From: Pigmentiphaga sp. NML030171 | Lineage (GTDB): Bacteria > Pseudomonadota > Gammaproteobacteria > Burkholderiales > Burkholderiaceae_B | Assembly: GCF_002188635.1 (NCBI RefSeq) | Contig: NZ_NINX01000015.1 | Location: 266,156 to 330,155 of the forward strand | Direction of reading: 5' to 3' | Length of the DNA: 64,000 bases | Part shown: piece after piece, positions 37,447 to 46,246 of the stretch | Numbering within the stretch: position 1 is the first letter of the stretch | Layout: the number at the start of each line of letters is the position of its first letter | The notes under the pieces: model-generated | What the model saw: only the letters and a program-made list of their open reading frames with translations | Database searches by the model: none | What the model was told of the DNA's origin: nothing | Made by a program: the position numbers and the translations under genes

Positions 37447-38096
37447 GCGGCGACGGCGAAGGCTTCCTCGGCCGCTGGTCGCGGCGCAAGGCCCGGTCGC
37501 GGGCAGGCGTGGGGGACGAACGGCCGGTCGACGCCGCTTCCGTTCCCGAGGCCGAGCCGGGGCCGCTCGAGGCCTCGCCGGGCGTCCCCGCCGCGCCGTC
37601 CACGCATCCGCAGGACCACCCCCAGGGCGAGGCCCACGACGCCGGCGCGGCGCAGGCGCCGGACACCGCCGCCAAGGCAGCGCCCGCCCCGACGCGGGAA
37701 GACCTGGCCGCGCTGACGCATGACTCCGATTTCTCGCCCTTCATGCGGCCGGCGGTCGAGCCCGACGTCAAGCTGGCCGCGCTCAAGAAACTTTTCTCCG
37801 ACCCGCACTACAACGTCATGGACGGGCTGGACGTCTACATCGACGACTATTCCTCGCCCGAGAAGCTGCCCGCATCCACGCTCAGGCAGATGGTGAGCGC
37901 GCGCGTGCTGGCCCTGGTCCAGGACGATCCCGCCCCGCCTGCGGGCGATGCGGCGCCCGGCCACGCCCCCGCAAGCAAGGAGCCGGCCGATGATGGCGCG
38001 CGGGGTTCCGTGCTAGAGTCTGGCGCATCCACAGGCCAAGCGCCCAGCGACGGCCAGACGCATTTCGACTTTCCCGAGCCCGATCCTCCCAGGTAG
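37443..38096 (+). CDS. DUF3306 protein of the formate dehydrogenase cluster
   Basis: 217 residues. Short N-terminal FLGRWSRRKARSR motif, then an Ala/Pro-rich flexible region (about 20-80), then the conserved block FSPFMRPAVEPDVKLAALKK and DPHYNVMDGLDVYIDDY (about 97-145). The C-terminal 60 residues are low complexity. It is coupled by a 4-base overlap to DUF3305. No cofactor motif is visible. Probable enzyme-maturation partner. Confidence 0.88.
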   Translation: MSGDGEGFLGRWSRRKARSRAGVGDERPVDAASVPEAEPGPLEASPGVPAAPSTHPQDHPQGEAHDAGAAQAPDTAAKAAPAPTREDLAALTHDSDFSPFMRPAVEPDVKLAALKKLFSDPHYNVMDGLDVYIDDYSSPEKLPASTLRQMVSARVLALVQDDPAPPAGDAAPGHAPASKEPADDGARGSVLESGASTGQAPSDGQTHFDFPEPDPPR

Positions 38097-38116
38097 CCGG
38101 GCTCCCTCGAGCGCCC

Positions 38117-40210
38117 ATGCCCACACTGATCTGCGACTGCAACAACACCATGCCCCTGGACGCCGATGCACTCGGCGCGGCATTGGACGAAAAGCTGGTT
38201 CTGCACTCCACGCTCTGCCGCCACGAGGCCGGCGCGTTCCAGCAGGCCGTCACGGGCACCGCTTCCGTCATCGTCGCCTGTACGCAGGAGAAGCGCCTGT
38301 TCGCGCAGATAGGCGAGCACACCGAGGCCGCCGTCGCCCCCGTGCGCTTCGTCAACATCCGCGAGACCGGAGGCTGGAGCCGCGAGGCCCCGAAAGCCAC
38401 GCCCAAGCTGGCGGCGCTGCTGGCGGCCGCCCGGCTGCCGGACCCCGAACCGGTCCCCACCGTCAGCTATCGCAGCGCGGGGCGCCTGCTCATCGTCGGC
38501 CCGCTGGACGAGGCCGAACGCGCCGCGGCGATGCTGGCGGACACGCTTGACGTCACCATCTTCGCGCGCGGCCCGGGCACGGCGGACGCGAGCCAGGAAC
38601 GGCGCCATCCCGTGCTGGCGGGCCGCCTGGAATCGCTGCAAGGCTGGCTGGGCGCGTTCGACCTGGCATGGGTGCAGGACAACCCCATCGATCTCGACCT
38701 GTGCACGCGCTGCAATGCCTGCCTTGCCGCGTGTCCCGAAGGCGCCATAGGGCTCGACTACCAGATCGACCGCGCCCGGTGCCGCGACCATCGCGCCTGC
38801 GTGGCGGCCTGTACGACCGCGGGCGCCATCGACTTCGCCCGCGCCCCCGAACGGCAGGAAGCGCGCTTCGACCTGGTCCTGGAGCTGGGTGGCGGCACGC
38901 TGTTCGCGCAGCATGCGCCGCCGCAGGGCTACTTCGCCTGGAACGGCGCGGACCCGGCCCCGCTCCTGCGCCTGCGCGAGCTCGTGGGCGAATTCGAGAA
39001 GCCCAAGTTCTTCGACTACAAGCAATCGCTGTGCGCGCACAGCCGCAACGACACGATAGGCTGCCGCGCCTGCGTCGACATCTGCTCGGCCCTCGCCATC
39101 GAAAGCGACAGGGCGCGCCAGCAGATCAAGGTCAATCCCAACCTGTGCGTGGGATGCGGCGCCTGTACCACCGCCTGCCCGACCGGCGCGATCACCTACG
39201 CCTATCCGCGCATGACGGACCAGGGCGCGGTGCTGCGCACGCTGCTGTCCACCTATGCGCGGGCCGGCGGCCAGGCCCCGGTCCTGCTGGTGCACAGCCA
39301 GGAGGCCGGCCGCGCGATGGTCGAACGCCTGGGCCGCGACGCCAGCCTGGGCAGGCTCCACGGCCTGCCCGCCAACGTCATCCCGCTGGGAGTCTGGCAC
39401 ACCGCCAGCCTCGGCCTGGAAGCGTGGCTGGGCGCCGTCGCGCTGGGCGCCTCGCAGGTCGCCATCCTGGCCACGGCCGAGGAAGCGCCGCAGTACCTGG
39501 ACAACCTGGCCGCGCAGCTCGCGGTGGGCCAGGCCATCCTCGACGGCATGGGCTATGCGGGACCGCACCTGCACCTGCTGCGCCCCGATACGCCGCAGGC
39601 GCTGGACGCGGCGCTGCGGGAGCTGGCGGCGCGGCGTCCCGGGGTGCCGGCCGCGCCGGCGCGCTTCGCCATGGTGCGCGAGAAACGCAGCACGCTGGAC
39701 CTCGCGCTGGACCACCTGATCGCCCACGCCCCGGCCGCACGCGACGAGATTGCCCTGCCCGGCGGCCCGCCGGGCACCGGCTCGCCCCTCGGCGGCCTGG
39801 CCATCGACAAGGACGCCTGTACGCTGTGCATGAGCTGCGTGGGCGCGTGTCCGTCCAGCGCCCTGCTCGACAACCCGGACGCGCCCCAGCTGCGTTTCCT
39901 GGAAAAGAATTGCGTGCAGTGCGGACTGTGCGTCGAGACCTGTCCCGAGGACGCGCTCGCCCTCGTGCCGCGCCTGCTTTCCACGCCCGAACGCACCCGG
40001 CCGCGCGTGCTGAACGAGACGGCCCCCTACCACTGCGTGCGTTGCAGCAAGCCCTTCGGCACGCAAAAGGCGATCGAAGCCATGCTGGCCCGGCTGAGCG
40101 GCCACCCGATGTTCCAGGGCGCCGGCCTGGAACGGCTGAAGATGTGCGGCGATTGCCGCGTGATCGACCTGTATTCCGGCGCCAACGAAACGCGCATCAC
40201 CGATCTATGA
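38117..40210 (+). CDS. Multi-cluster 4Fe-4S ferredoxin-like protein of the FDH cluster
   Basis: 697 residues, cytosolic. Six Cys-rich 4Fe-4S motifs appear in order: CTRCNACLAACP (about 196), CRDHRACVAAC, CRACVDIC, CVGCGACTTACP (about 344), CTLCMSCVGACP (about 571) and CVQCGLCVETCP (about 600). An N-terminal domain beginning LICDCNNTMPLD and a C-terminal CVRCSKPFG/CGDCR zinc-ribbon-like end frame them. It overlaps the TorD-like gene by 4 bases. It may pass electrons during assembly or link formate oxidation to a soluble acceptor. The function is not defined for this family. Confidence 0.85.
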   Translation: MPTLICDCNNTMPLDADALGAALDEKLVLHSTLCRHEAGAFQQAVTGTASVIVACTQEKRLFAQIGEHTEAAVAPVRFVNIRETGGWSREAPKATPKLAALLAAARLPDPEPVPTVSYRSAGRLLIVGPLDEAERAAAMLADTLDVTIFARGPGTADASQERRHPVLAGRLESLQGWLGAFDLAWVQDNPIDLDLCTRCNACLAACPEGAIGLDYQIDRARCRDHRACVAACTTAGAIDFARAPERQEARFDLVLELGGGTLFAQHAPPQGYFAWNGADPAPLLRLRELVGEFEKPKFFDYKQSLCAHSRNDTIGCRACVDICSALAIESDRARQQIKVNPNLCVGCGACTTACPTGAITYAYPRMTDQGAVLRTLLSTYARAGGQAPVLLVHSQEAGRAMVERLGRDASLGRLHGLPANVIPLGVWHTASLGLEAWLGAVALGASQVAILATAEEAPQYLDNLAAQLAVGQAILDGMGYAGPHLHLLRPDTPQALDAALRELAARRPGVPAAPARFAMVREKRSTLDLALDHLIAHAPAARDEIALPGGPPGTGSPLGGLAIDKDACTLCMSCVGACPSSALLDNPDAPQLRFLEKNCVQCGLCVETCPEDALALVPRLLSTPERTRPRVLNETAPYHCVRCSKPFGTQKAIEAMLARLSGHPMFQGAGLERLKMCGDCRVIDLYSGANETRITDL

Positions 40211-40836
40211 ACGCTTCCATTTCCCCCGCCGACATCGGCTCGGCCTCGCTCGACGAGGAAATCGCCCGCGCCGAGCTGTACGGCGTGCTGGCGCGCCTGT
40301 TCTACGCCCCGCCCGATCCGGACTTCGCGGCCGGCCTGCGCGCGGCGGCCACCGAGGCGCCGATGGCGGGCGCCTTCCTGGAAGCTCCGTGGCGCGACCT
40401 CGTGGCCGCGGCCCGGGCCGCCGACGATCCGTCGCTGCGCGACGAGTACGAAACGCTGTTCGGCGGCCTGGGCAAGCCCGAGGTCTACCTGTACGGGTCG
40501 CACTACCTGAACGGCTTCCTGAACGAAAAATCGCTGATCGCGCTGAGGAACGACCTGGCCACCCTGGGCCTGGCCCGGGATCCGGCCATGCCCGAGACCG
40601 AGGATCACATCGCCTACCTGTGCGAGGTCATGCGCTACCTGATCGCCGGAGACGACGCCGGACAGTGCCATCTCGCCAATCAGCGGAAATTCTTCGGCGA
40701 CCACCTGCTGCCGTGGGTGCCCGCCATGTGCGACGCCCTGTCGGCCCACCCGCGCGCCCGCTTCTACGCGGCGCTGGGCGAATTCACGCGGGCCTTCGCC
40801 AGCGTGGAGGCGCAGGGCTTCGACATGCTGCCCTGA
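40207..40836 (+). CDS. TorD/DmsD-type chaperone for a molybdoenzyme
   Basis: 209 residues, all-helical. LYGVLARLFYAPPDPDFAAG (about 22-41) and DEYETLFGGLGKPEVYLYGS are the TorD-family N-terminal motifs, and ETEDHIAYLCEVMRYL (about 132-147) is the conserved central helix. Such chaperones bind the Tat signal of a molybdoenzyme and hold it until the cofactor is inserted. The gene is between the ferredoxin and the Tat-signalled FDH proteins, so FdhA is its likely client. Confidence 0.92.
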   Translation: MNASISPADIGSASLDEEIARAELYGVLARLFYAPPDPDFAAGLRAAATEAPMAGAFLEAPWRDLVAAARAADDPSLRDEYETLFGGLGKPEVYLYGSHYLNGFLNEKSLIALRNDLATLGLARDPAMPETEDHIAYLCEVMRYLIAGDDAGQCHLANQRKFFGDHLLPWVPAMCDALSAHPRARFYAALGEFTRAFASVEAQGFDMLP

Positions 40837-40884
40837 CCGGGCTACGGTCGAGGGTATACCCGAGGCGTGGCGCGGCTGGCGGCA

Positions 40885-40914
40885 TTGCCTGTAACTGGTT
40901 ACCGGGGGTACAGT
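40885..40914 (+). promoter_or_regulatory. Candidate fdhX-fdhABC promoter with internal palindrome
   Basis: TTGCCT (40885-40890) and TACAGT (40909-40914) with an 18-base spacer. The spacer begins with the perfect palindrome GTAAC-TG-GTTAC (40891-40902), which fits an operator. The nearby ModE-like protein is a candidate ligand-controlled regulator, but no known ModE box was recognised here. Confidence 0.45.
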
Positions 40915-40956
40915 ATGCACAGCACTTCATATCTGCCAGCTCCAACGGAGACAGAG

Positions 40957-41163
40957 ATGCCCAAGACCGCCGCCAACCTATCCCGCCGGGGTTTCTTCGT
41001 GGGTGCCGCCACCGCCGGCGCCGCCGCCGTCGGGGCGGCCGTCGCGCCCTCGCTGCGCCCCGATCCGGCCCCGCAGGCAGACGCCAAGCCCGCCCCCGAA
41101 CGAGGCGGCGGCTACAGCGTGACCGACCACGTCAAGCGCTACTACAAGTCCACGCTGGTCTAA
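40957..41163 (+). CDS. FdhX, small twin-arginine protein of the formate dehydrogenase region
   Basis: 68 residues. LSRRGFFVGAATAGAAAVGA is a twin-arginine signal, followed by about 40 residues ending TDHVKRYYKSTLV. It matches the TIGR02811-type 'formate dehydrogenase region TAT target'. It starts 15 bases before the fdhA gene region and is exported with it. It may help Tat export or stabilise FdhA. The RYYKST end is conserved in my knowledge of this family. Confidence 0.9.
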   Translation: MPKTAANLSRRGFFVGAATAGAAAVGAAVAPSLRPDPAPQADAKPAPERGGGYSVTDHVKRYYKSTLV

Positions 41164-41178
41164 CCACCGGAGCACGGC

Positions 41179-44151
41179 ATGTTGCTGACCAAGAAAACGG
41201 GCGCCGGCGACTCCGGCGCATCCTCTTCCTCGTTCGTCCACAGCCTGCGCCGCGGCATGGCCCACGCGCTGCCCACCATGGACCGCCGCACCTTCCTGCG
41301 CCGCTCGGGCCTGGGCGTGGGCGCGGGGCTCGCGGCCACGCAGCTCGGCCTGGTCAGGAAGGCCGGCGCCGCCGACGGCGACCAGAAGGCCGGCACCGGC
41401 AAGGGCAAGGTCGAGGTCCGGCGCACCGTCTGTACCCACTGTTCGGTGGGCTGCGCGATCGACGCCGTGGTCGAGAACGGCGTCTGGGTCCGCCAGGAAC
41501 CCGTGTTCGATTCGCCCATCAACCTGGGCGCGCATTGCGCCAAGGGCGCCTCGGTGCGCGAGCACGGGCACGGCGAGCACCGCCTGCGCTATCCGATGAA
41601 GCTGGTCGACGGCAAGTACCAGCGCATCAGCTGGGACACCGCGCTCGAGGAAATCTCGGCCCGCATGCTGCAGCTGCGCAAGGAAAGCGGCCCGGATTCG
41701 GTCTACGTCATCGGCTCGTCCAAGCACAACAACGAGCAGTCCTACCTGCTGCGCAAGTTCATGAGCTTCTGGGGCAGCAACAACTGCGACCACCAGGCTC
41801 GGATCTGCCACTCGACCACGGTCGCCGGCGTCGCCAACACCTGGGGCTACGGCGCGATGACCAACTCGTACAACGACATGCAGAACGCCAAGGCGGCGCT
41901 CTACATCGGCTCGAACGCCGCCGAGGCCCATCCGGTGTCCATGCTGCACCTGCTGCACGCCAAGGAAACCGGCTGCAAGGTCATGGTGGTCGATCCACGC
42001 TTCACCCGCACCGCCGCCAAGGCCGACAAGTACATCCGCATCCGTTCGGGCACCGACGTCGCCTTCCTGTTCGGCGTGCTCTATCACATCTTCAAGAACG
42101 GCTGGGAAGACAAGAAGTACATCGACGCCCGCGTCTACGGCATGGACCAGGTCAAGGCCGACGTCATGGCCAAGTGGACGCCGGACAAGGTGCAGGACGT
42201 CTGCGGCGTGGACGAGGCCACGGTGTACGAAGTGGCCAGGACCATGGCCGAGAACCGTCCCAGCACGCTGGTGTGGTGCATGGGCCAGACCCAGCACTCC
42301 ATCGGCAACGCCATGGTGCGCGCCTCGTGCATCGTGCAACTGGCGCTGGGCAACATCGGCGTCTCCGGCGGCGGCGCCAACATCTTCCGCGGCCATGACA
42401 ACGTGCAGGGCGCCACCGACGTCGGCCCCAACCCCGATTCGCTGCCGGGCTACTACGGCCTGGCCGAGGGCTCGTGGCGCCACTACGCCAAGGTCTGGGA
42501 CGTCGACTACGACTGGATCAAGAGCCGCTACGCCTCGCCGGCGATGATGACCAAGTCGGGCATCACCGTCTCGCGCTGGATAGACGGCGTGCTGGAAAAG
42601 AACGACGTCATCGACCAGGACTCCAACCTGCGGGCCGTCTTCTACTGGGGCCACGCGCCCAACTCGCAGACGCGCGGCCTGGAAATGAAGCGGGCCATGG
42701 ACAAGCTCGACCTGCTGGTCGTGATCGATCCCTACCCTTCGGCCACCGCCGCCATGGCGGCCATGCCCGGCAAGAGCGAGGACCTGAACCCCAACCGCGC
42801 CGTCTACCTGCTGCCCGCGGCCACACAGTTCGAGACCAGCGGCTCCTGTACCGCCTCGAACCGCTCGCTGCAATGGCGCGAGAAGGTCATCGAGCCGCTG
42901 TGGGAGAGCCGCACCGACCACATGATCATGTACCAGCTTGCGCAGAAACTCGGCTTCGGCGCCGAGCTGTGCAAGAACTACAAGATGCAGAAGGTCAAGG
43001 GCATGGACGAGCCCGTGATCGAGGACATCCTGCGCGAGATCAACCGCAGCAACTGGACCATCGGCTACACCGGCCAGAGCCCGGAACGGCTCAAGGCCCA
43101 CATGCGGCTGATGCACGCCTTCGACGTCAAGACCCTGCGCGCCAAGGGCAGCGTGGTCGACAAGGAAACCGGCTACGACATCCAGGGCGACTACTTCGGC
43201 CTGCCCTGGCCCTGCTTCGGCACGCCCGAGCTCAAGCACCCCGGCTCGCCCAACCTGTACGACACCTCCCGCCACGTCATGGACGGCGGCGGCAACTTCC
43301 GCGCCAACTTCGGCGTGGAACGCAACGGCGTCAACCTGCTGGCCGAGGACGGCTCTCATTCCAAGGGTGCCGACATCCCCACCGGCTATCCGGAATTCGA
43401 CCACGTGCTGATGAAGAAGCTCGGCTGGTGGGACGAACTGACCGACGCCGAGAAGGCGGCGGCCGAAGGCAAGAACTGGAAGACCGACCTGTCGGGCGGC
43501 ATCATCCGCGTGGTGATGAAGATCCACGGCTGCCACCCCTTCGGCAACGCCAAGGCACGCGCGGTGGTATGGAACTTCCCCGACCCCATCCCGCAGCATC
43601 GCGAGCCCATCTACGGCACGCGTCCGGACCTCGTCGCCAAGTACCCCACCCACGACGACATGAAGACCTTCTGGCGCCTGCCGACGCTGTACAAATCGCT
43701 GCAGCAGAAGAACGTGGACGACAAGCTGTACGAGAAATTCCCCATCATCCTCACGTCCGGCCGCCTGACCGAATACGAGGGCGGCGGCGACGAAACCCGG
43801 TCCAACCCCTGGCTGGCCGAGCTGCAACAAGAAAGCTTCGTCGAGATCAACCCCAAGGCGGCCGCCGAGCGCGGCATCACCAACGGCTCGCGCTGCTGGG
43901 TGGTCACGCCCACCGGCGCACGGCTCAACGTGCAGGCCCTGGTCACCGAACGGGTCGGACCGGACACCGCGTTCATGCCCTTCCACTTCGCCGGCCGCTG
44001 GCAGGGCAAGGACCTCCTGGCCTACTACCCCGAGGGCGCGGCCCCCATCGTGCGCGGCGAGGCGGTCAACACCGCAACCACCTATGGCTACGACAGCGTC
44101 ACCATGATGCAGGAAACCAAGACCACCATCTGCAACATCGAGAAGGCATAA
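41179..44151 (+). CDS. Formate dehydrogenase catalytic (alpha) subunit, Mo/W-bis-MGD
   Basis: 990 residues. MDRRTFLRRSGLGVGAGLAA (about 35-54) is a twin-arginine signal after a 34-residue leader, so the enzyme faces the periplasm. A 4Fe-4S site is formed by Cys85, Cys88, Cys92 and Cys120. The metal ligand is Cys210 in HQARICHSTTV, so it is a Cys enzyme, not selenocysteine. The molybdopterin dinucleotide domain lies in the last quarter (ILTSGRLTEYEGGGDE, about 860). It oxidises formate to CO2 and passes electrons to the beta and gamma subunits. GGAG precedes ATG 41179. Confidence 0.96.
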   Translation: MLLTKKTGAGDSGASSSSFVHSLRRGMAHALPTMDRRTFLRRSGLGVGAGLAATQLGLVRKAGAADGDQKAGTGKGKVEVRRTVCTHCSVGCAIDAVVENGVWVRQEPVFDSPINLGAHCAKGASVREHGHGEHRLRYPMKLVDGKYQRISWDTALEEISARMLQLRKESGPDSVYVIGSSKHNNEQSYLLRKFMSFWGSNNCDHQARICHSTTVAGVANTWGYGAMTNSYNDMQNAKAALYIGSNAAEAHPVSMLHLLHAKETGCKVMVVDPRFTRTAAKADKYIRIRSGTDVAFLFGVLYHIFKNGWEDKKYIDARVYGMDQVKADVMAKWTPDKVQDVCGVDEATVYEVARTMAENRPSTLVWCMGQTQHSIGNAMVRASCIVQLALGNIGVSGGGANIFRGHDNVQGATDVGPNPDSLPGYYGLAEGSWRHYAKVWDVDYDWIKSRYASPAMMTKSGITVSRWIDGVLEKNDVIDQDSNLRAVFYWGHAPNSQTRGLEMKRAMDKLDLLVVIDPYPSATAAMAAMPGKSEDLNPNRAVYLLPAATQFETSGSCTASNRSLQWREKVIEPLWESRTDHMIMYQLAQKLGFGAELCKNYKMQKVKGMDEPVIEDILREINRSNWTIGYTGQSPERLKAHMRLMHAFDVKTLRAKGSVVDKETGYDIQGDYFGLPWPCFGTPELKHPGSPNLYDTSRHVMDGGGNFRANFGVERNGVNLLAEDGSHSKGADIPTGYPEFDHVLMKKLGWWDELTDAEKAAAEGKNWKTDLSGGIIRVVMKIHGCHPFGNAKARAVVWNFPDPIPQHREPIYGTRPDLVAKYPTHDDMKTFWRLPTLYKSLQQKNVDDKLYEKFPIILTSGRLTEYEGGGDETRSNPWLAELQQESFVEINPKAAAERGITNGSRCWVVTPTGARLNVQALVTERVGPDTAFMPFHFAGRWQGKDLLAYYPEGAAPIVRGEAVNTATTYGYDSVTMMQETKTTICNIEKA

Positions 44152-44161
44152 GGAGCGCGCC

Positions 44162-44806
44162 ATGGCCAGAATGAAGTTCATCTGCGATGCGGAGCGCTGC
44201 ATCGAATGCAACGCCTGCGTCACCGCGTGCAAGAACGAGCACGAGGTGCCGTGGGGCGTGAACCGCCGCCGCGTGGTCACGCTGAACGACGGCGTGCCGG
44301 GCGAGAAATCCATTTCGGTGGCGTGCATGCACTGCAGCGACGCGCCCTGCATGGCGGTCTGCCCCGTCAACTGCTTCTATCACACCGACGAAGGCGTGGT
44401 GCTGCACAACAAGGACACCTGCATAGGCTGCGGCTACTGCTCGTACGCCTGTCCGTTCGGTGCCCCGCAATTTCCCTCGCAGGGCACCTTCGGCGTGCGC
44501 GGCAAGATGGACAAATGCACGTTCTGCGCCGGCGGCCCCGAGGCCCACGGCAGCGAGGAAGAATTCAAGAAATACGGCCGCAACCGGCTGGCCGAGGGCA
44601 AGCTGCCCGCCTGCGCCGAGATGTGCTCGACCAAGGCGCTGCTGGGCGGCGACGGCGACGTGATCGCCGACATCTTCCGCACCCGCGTGGTCACGCGCGG
44701 CAAGGGCGCCGAAGTCTGGGGCTGGGGCACCGCCTACGGCTCCAAGCAGGCCGGCCAGCCGCCGCAGAACCCGCAGCCGGGCGGCACGAACACCGGAGGC
44801 AAGTGA
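44162..44806 (+). CDS. Formate dehydrogenase iron-sulfur (beta) subunit
   Basis: 214 residues with four 4Fe-4S motifs: CIECNACVTACKNEH (about 18-32), CMHCSDAPCMAVCP (about 58-71), CIGCGYCSYACPFG (about 92-105) and CTFC/CAEMC. It links the catalytic subunit to the membrane cytochrome b. It lacks the C-terminal membrane helix seen in E. coli FdnH, and instead ends in a Pro/Gly/Gln-rich tail. It overlaps the next small gene by one base. Confidence 0.94.
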   Translation: MARMKFICDAERCIECNACVTACKNEHEVPWGVNRRRVVTLNDGVPGEKSISVACMHCSDAPCMAVCPVNCFYHTDEGVVLHNKDTCIGCGYCSYACPFGAPQFPSQGTFGVRGKMDKCTFCAGGPEAHGSEEEFKKYGRNRLAEGKLPACAEMCSTKALLGGDGDVIADIFRTRVVTRGKGAEVWGWGTAYGSKQAGQPPQNPQPGGTNTGGK

Positions 44807-45039
44807 TGAAAGCCAGCATCTTTCTCGCCGTCCTGCTCGTTTTCGGCACGGCCGCCTGTACCGAACGTGACCAATCGCTCTACCAGGGCAAGGTCCAGAA
44901 CGGCGAGCCCGCGTACAAGGGCACGGGCGTCTCGGCCTTCACCGCGCCGGGCTGGACGCCGGGCGACCGGAACAGCTGGGAGCAGGAACTCAAGACCCGG
45001 GCCCAGCGAGGCCAGAACGAATACACCCGGGTGAACTGA
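44806..45039 (+). CDS. Small secreted lipoprotein candidate in the FDH operon
   Basis: 77 residues. MKASIFLAVLLVFGTAACTE is a lipoprotein-like signal with a near-consensus lipobox (GTAAC). The remaining 58 residues include DQSLYQGKVQNGEPAYKGTG and WEQELKTRAQRGQNEYTRVN, with no other Cys. It overlaps the beta-subunit stop (TGATG) and is 12 bases before the cytochrome subunit, so it is made with the complex. Its role is unknown; a periplasmic anchor or assembly factor is possible. Confidence 0.75.
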   Translation: MKASIFLAVLLVFGTAACTERDQSLYQGKVQNGEPAYKGTGVSAFTAPGWTPGDRNSWEQELKTRAQRGQNEYTRVN

Positions 45040-45051
45040 CCGGAGGTCGCC

Positions 45052-46218
45052 ATGTTACGGTCGCTACTTGCCGCGCTGGCGCTGTTCGGCGCCATGCTGG
45101 GATCCCCCGCCGCCCAGGCGGCGGATGCCGCGCAGCCCCCCGCCGGCACCTCGATGGGTGCCATCCAGAGCGCCAACATCTTCGAGGTCAAGCCCGACGC
45201 CAGCCAGGACCCGGGCTATGCCGACCAGACCAACGCCGAACGCGCCAAGGTCCAGCCGGGCAACAACGCGCCGAACTGGCGCCTGGTCAACTCCGGGCAG
45301 CCCGGCTATAGCAGCCTGCCGCGCAGCGAAGCTCCGGAGGCCGGCGTGCTGATCCAGCGTTTCGTGCAGTACCCGGGCTCGAAATACACCTCGGCCGGCG
45401 AAGCCTGGCGCCAGGTGCGCAACAACTGGCTGATCCCCTACGGCGGCTCGCTGCTGTTGATCGTGCTGGTGGCCATCGCGCTGTTCTATTTCACCAAGGG
45501 CCCGCTTACCGTCCACGGCGCCGAGACCGGCCGCAAGATCGAGCGCTTCACGTACTTCGAGCGGGCGGCCCACTGGGTCAACGCCATCGCCTTCGTGATC
45601 CTGGCGATCTCGGGCCTGATCATGGCCTTCGGCAAGTTCTTCCTGCTGCCCATCATGGGCAGTGCCCTGTTCGGCTGGATGACCTGGCTGCTCAAGACCG
45701 CCCACAACTTCGTGGGCCCGCTGTTCGCGGTCTCGCTGGTGGTGGTCTTCCTCACCTTCATCCGCGACAACCTGCCCACGCGCGACGACATGGTCTGGCT
45801 GCGCAAGGGCGGCGGACTGTTCAACGGCCAGCACATCCCCACCGGCCGCTTCAACGCCGGGGAAAAGCTCGTGTTCTGGGGCGGCGTGCTGTTCCTGGGC
45901 TTCATCGTCATCGGATCCGGGCTGGTGCTGGACCGGGTCATCCCCGGCCTGGTCTACACCCGCGGCACCATGCAGGTCGCGCACATGGTCCACGCCGTGG
46001 CGACCATCCTGATGATGTGCATGTTCATGGGCCACATCTACCTGGGCACCATAGGCATGAAGGGCGCCTACAAGGCCATGAAGACCGGCTACGTGGACGA
46101 GGCCTGGGCCCGCGAGCACCACGAACTCTGGTACAACGACATCCAGGCGGGCAAGATCCCCGCCCAGCGCACCCAGCCCGCCCAGAAGAAGCCGGACACC
46201 CGGCCGGCGAACGCCTGA
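45052..46218 (+). CDS. Formate dehydrogenase cytochrome b (gamma) subunit
   Basis: 388 residues. A signal peptide (to about AAQAAD, residue 25) and a periplasmic extension of about 115 residues precede the FdnI-type cytochrome b of four to five helices. Heme-ligand candidates are FERAAHWVNAIAFVILAISG (about 167-186, His) and TAHNFVGPL and QVAHMVHAVATILMM (about 305-319). It takes electrons from the beta subunit and reduces quinone in the inner membrane. The N-terminal extension is longer than in E. coli FdnI. Confidence 0.93.
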   Translation: MLRSLLAALALFGAMLGSPAAQAADAAQPPAGTSMGAIQSANIFEVKPDASQDPGYADQTNAERAKVQPGNNAPNWRLVNSGQPGYSSLPRSEAPEAGVLIQRFVQYPGSKYTSAGEAWRQVRNNWLIPYGGSLLLIVLVAIALFYFTKGPLTVHGAETGRKIERFTYFERAAHWVNAIAFVILAISGLIMAFGKFFLLPIMGSALFGWMTWLLKTAHNFVGPLFAVSLVVVFLTFIRDNLPTRDDMVWLRKGGGLFNGQHIPTGRFNAGEKLVFWGGVLFLGFIVIGSGLVLDRVIPGLVYTRGTMQVAHMVHAVATILMMCMFMGHIYLGTIGMKGAYKAMKTGYVDEAWAREHHELWYNDIQAGKIPAQRTQPAQKKPDTRPANA

Positions 46219-46246
46219 ACCGCCGGCCCCGACCAGGAGATCCTGC

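Noticed and set aside
41179..44151. Selenocysteine in the formate dehydrogenase alpha subunit
   Set aside because: The ligand position is a normal TGC (Cys210) and no in-frame TGA exists.
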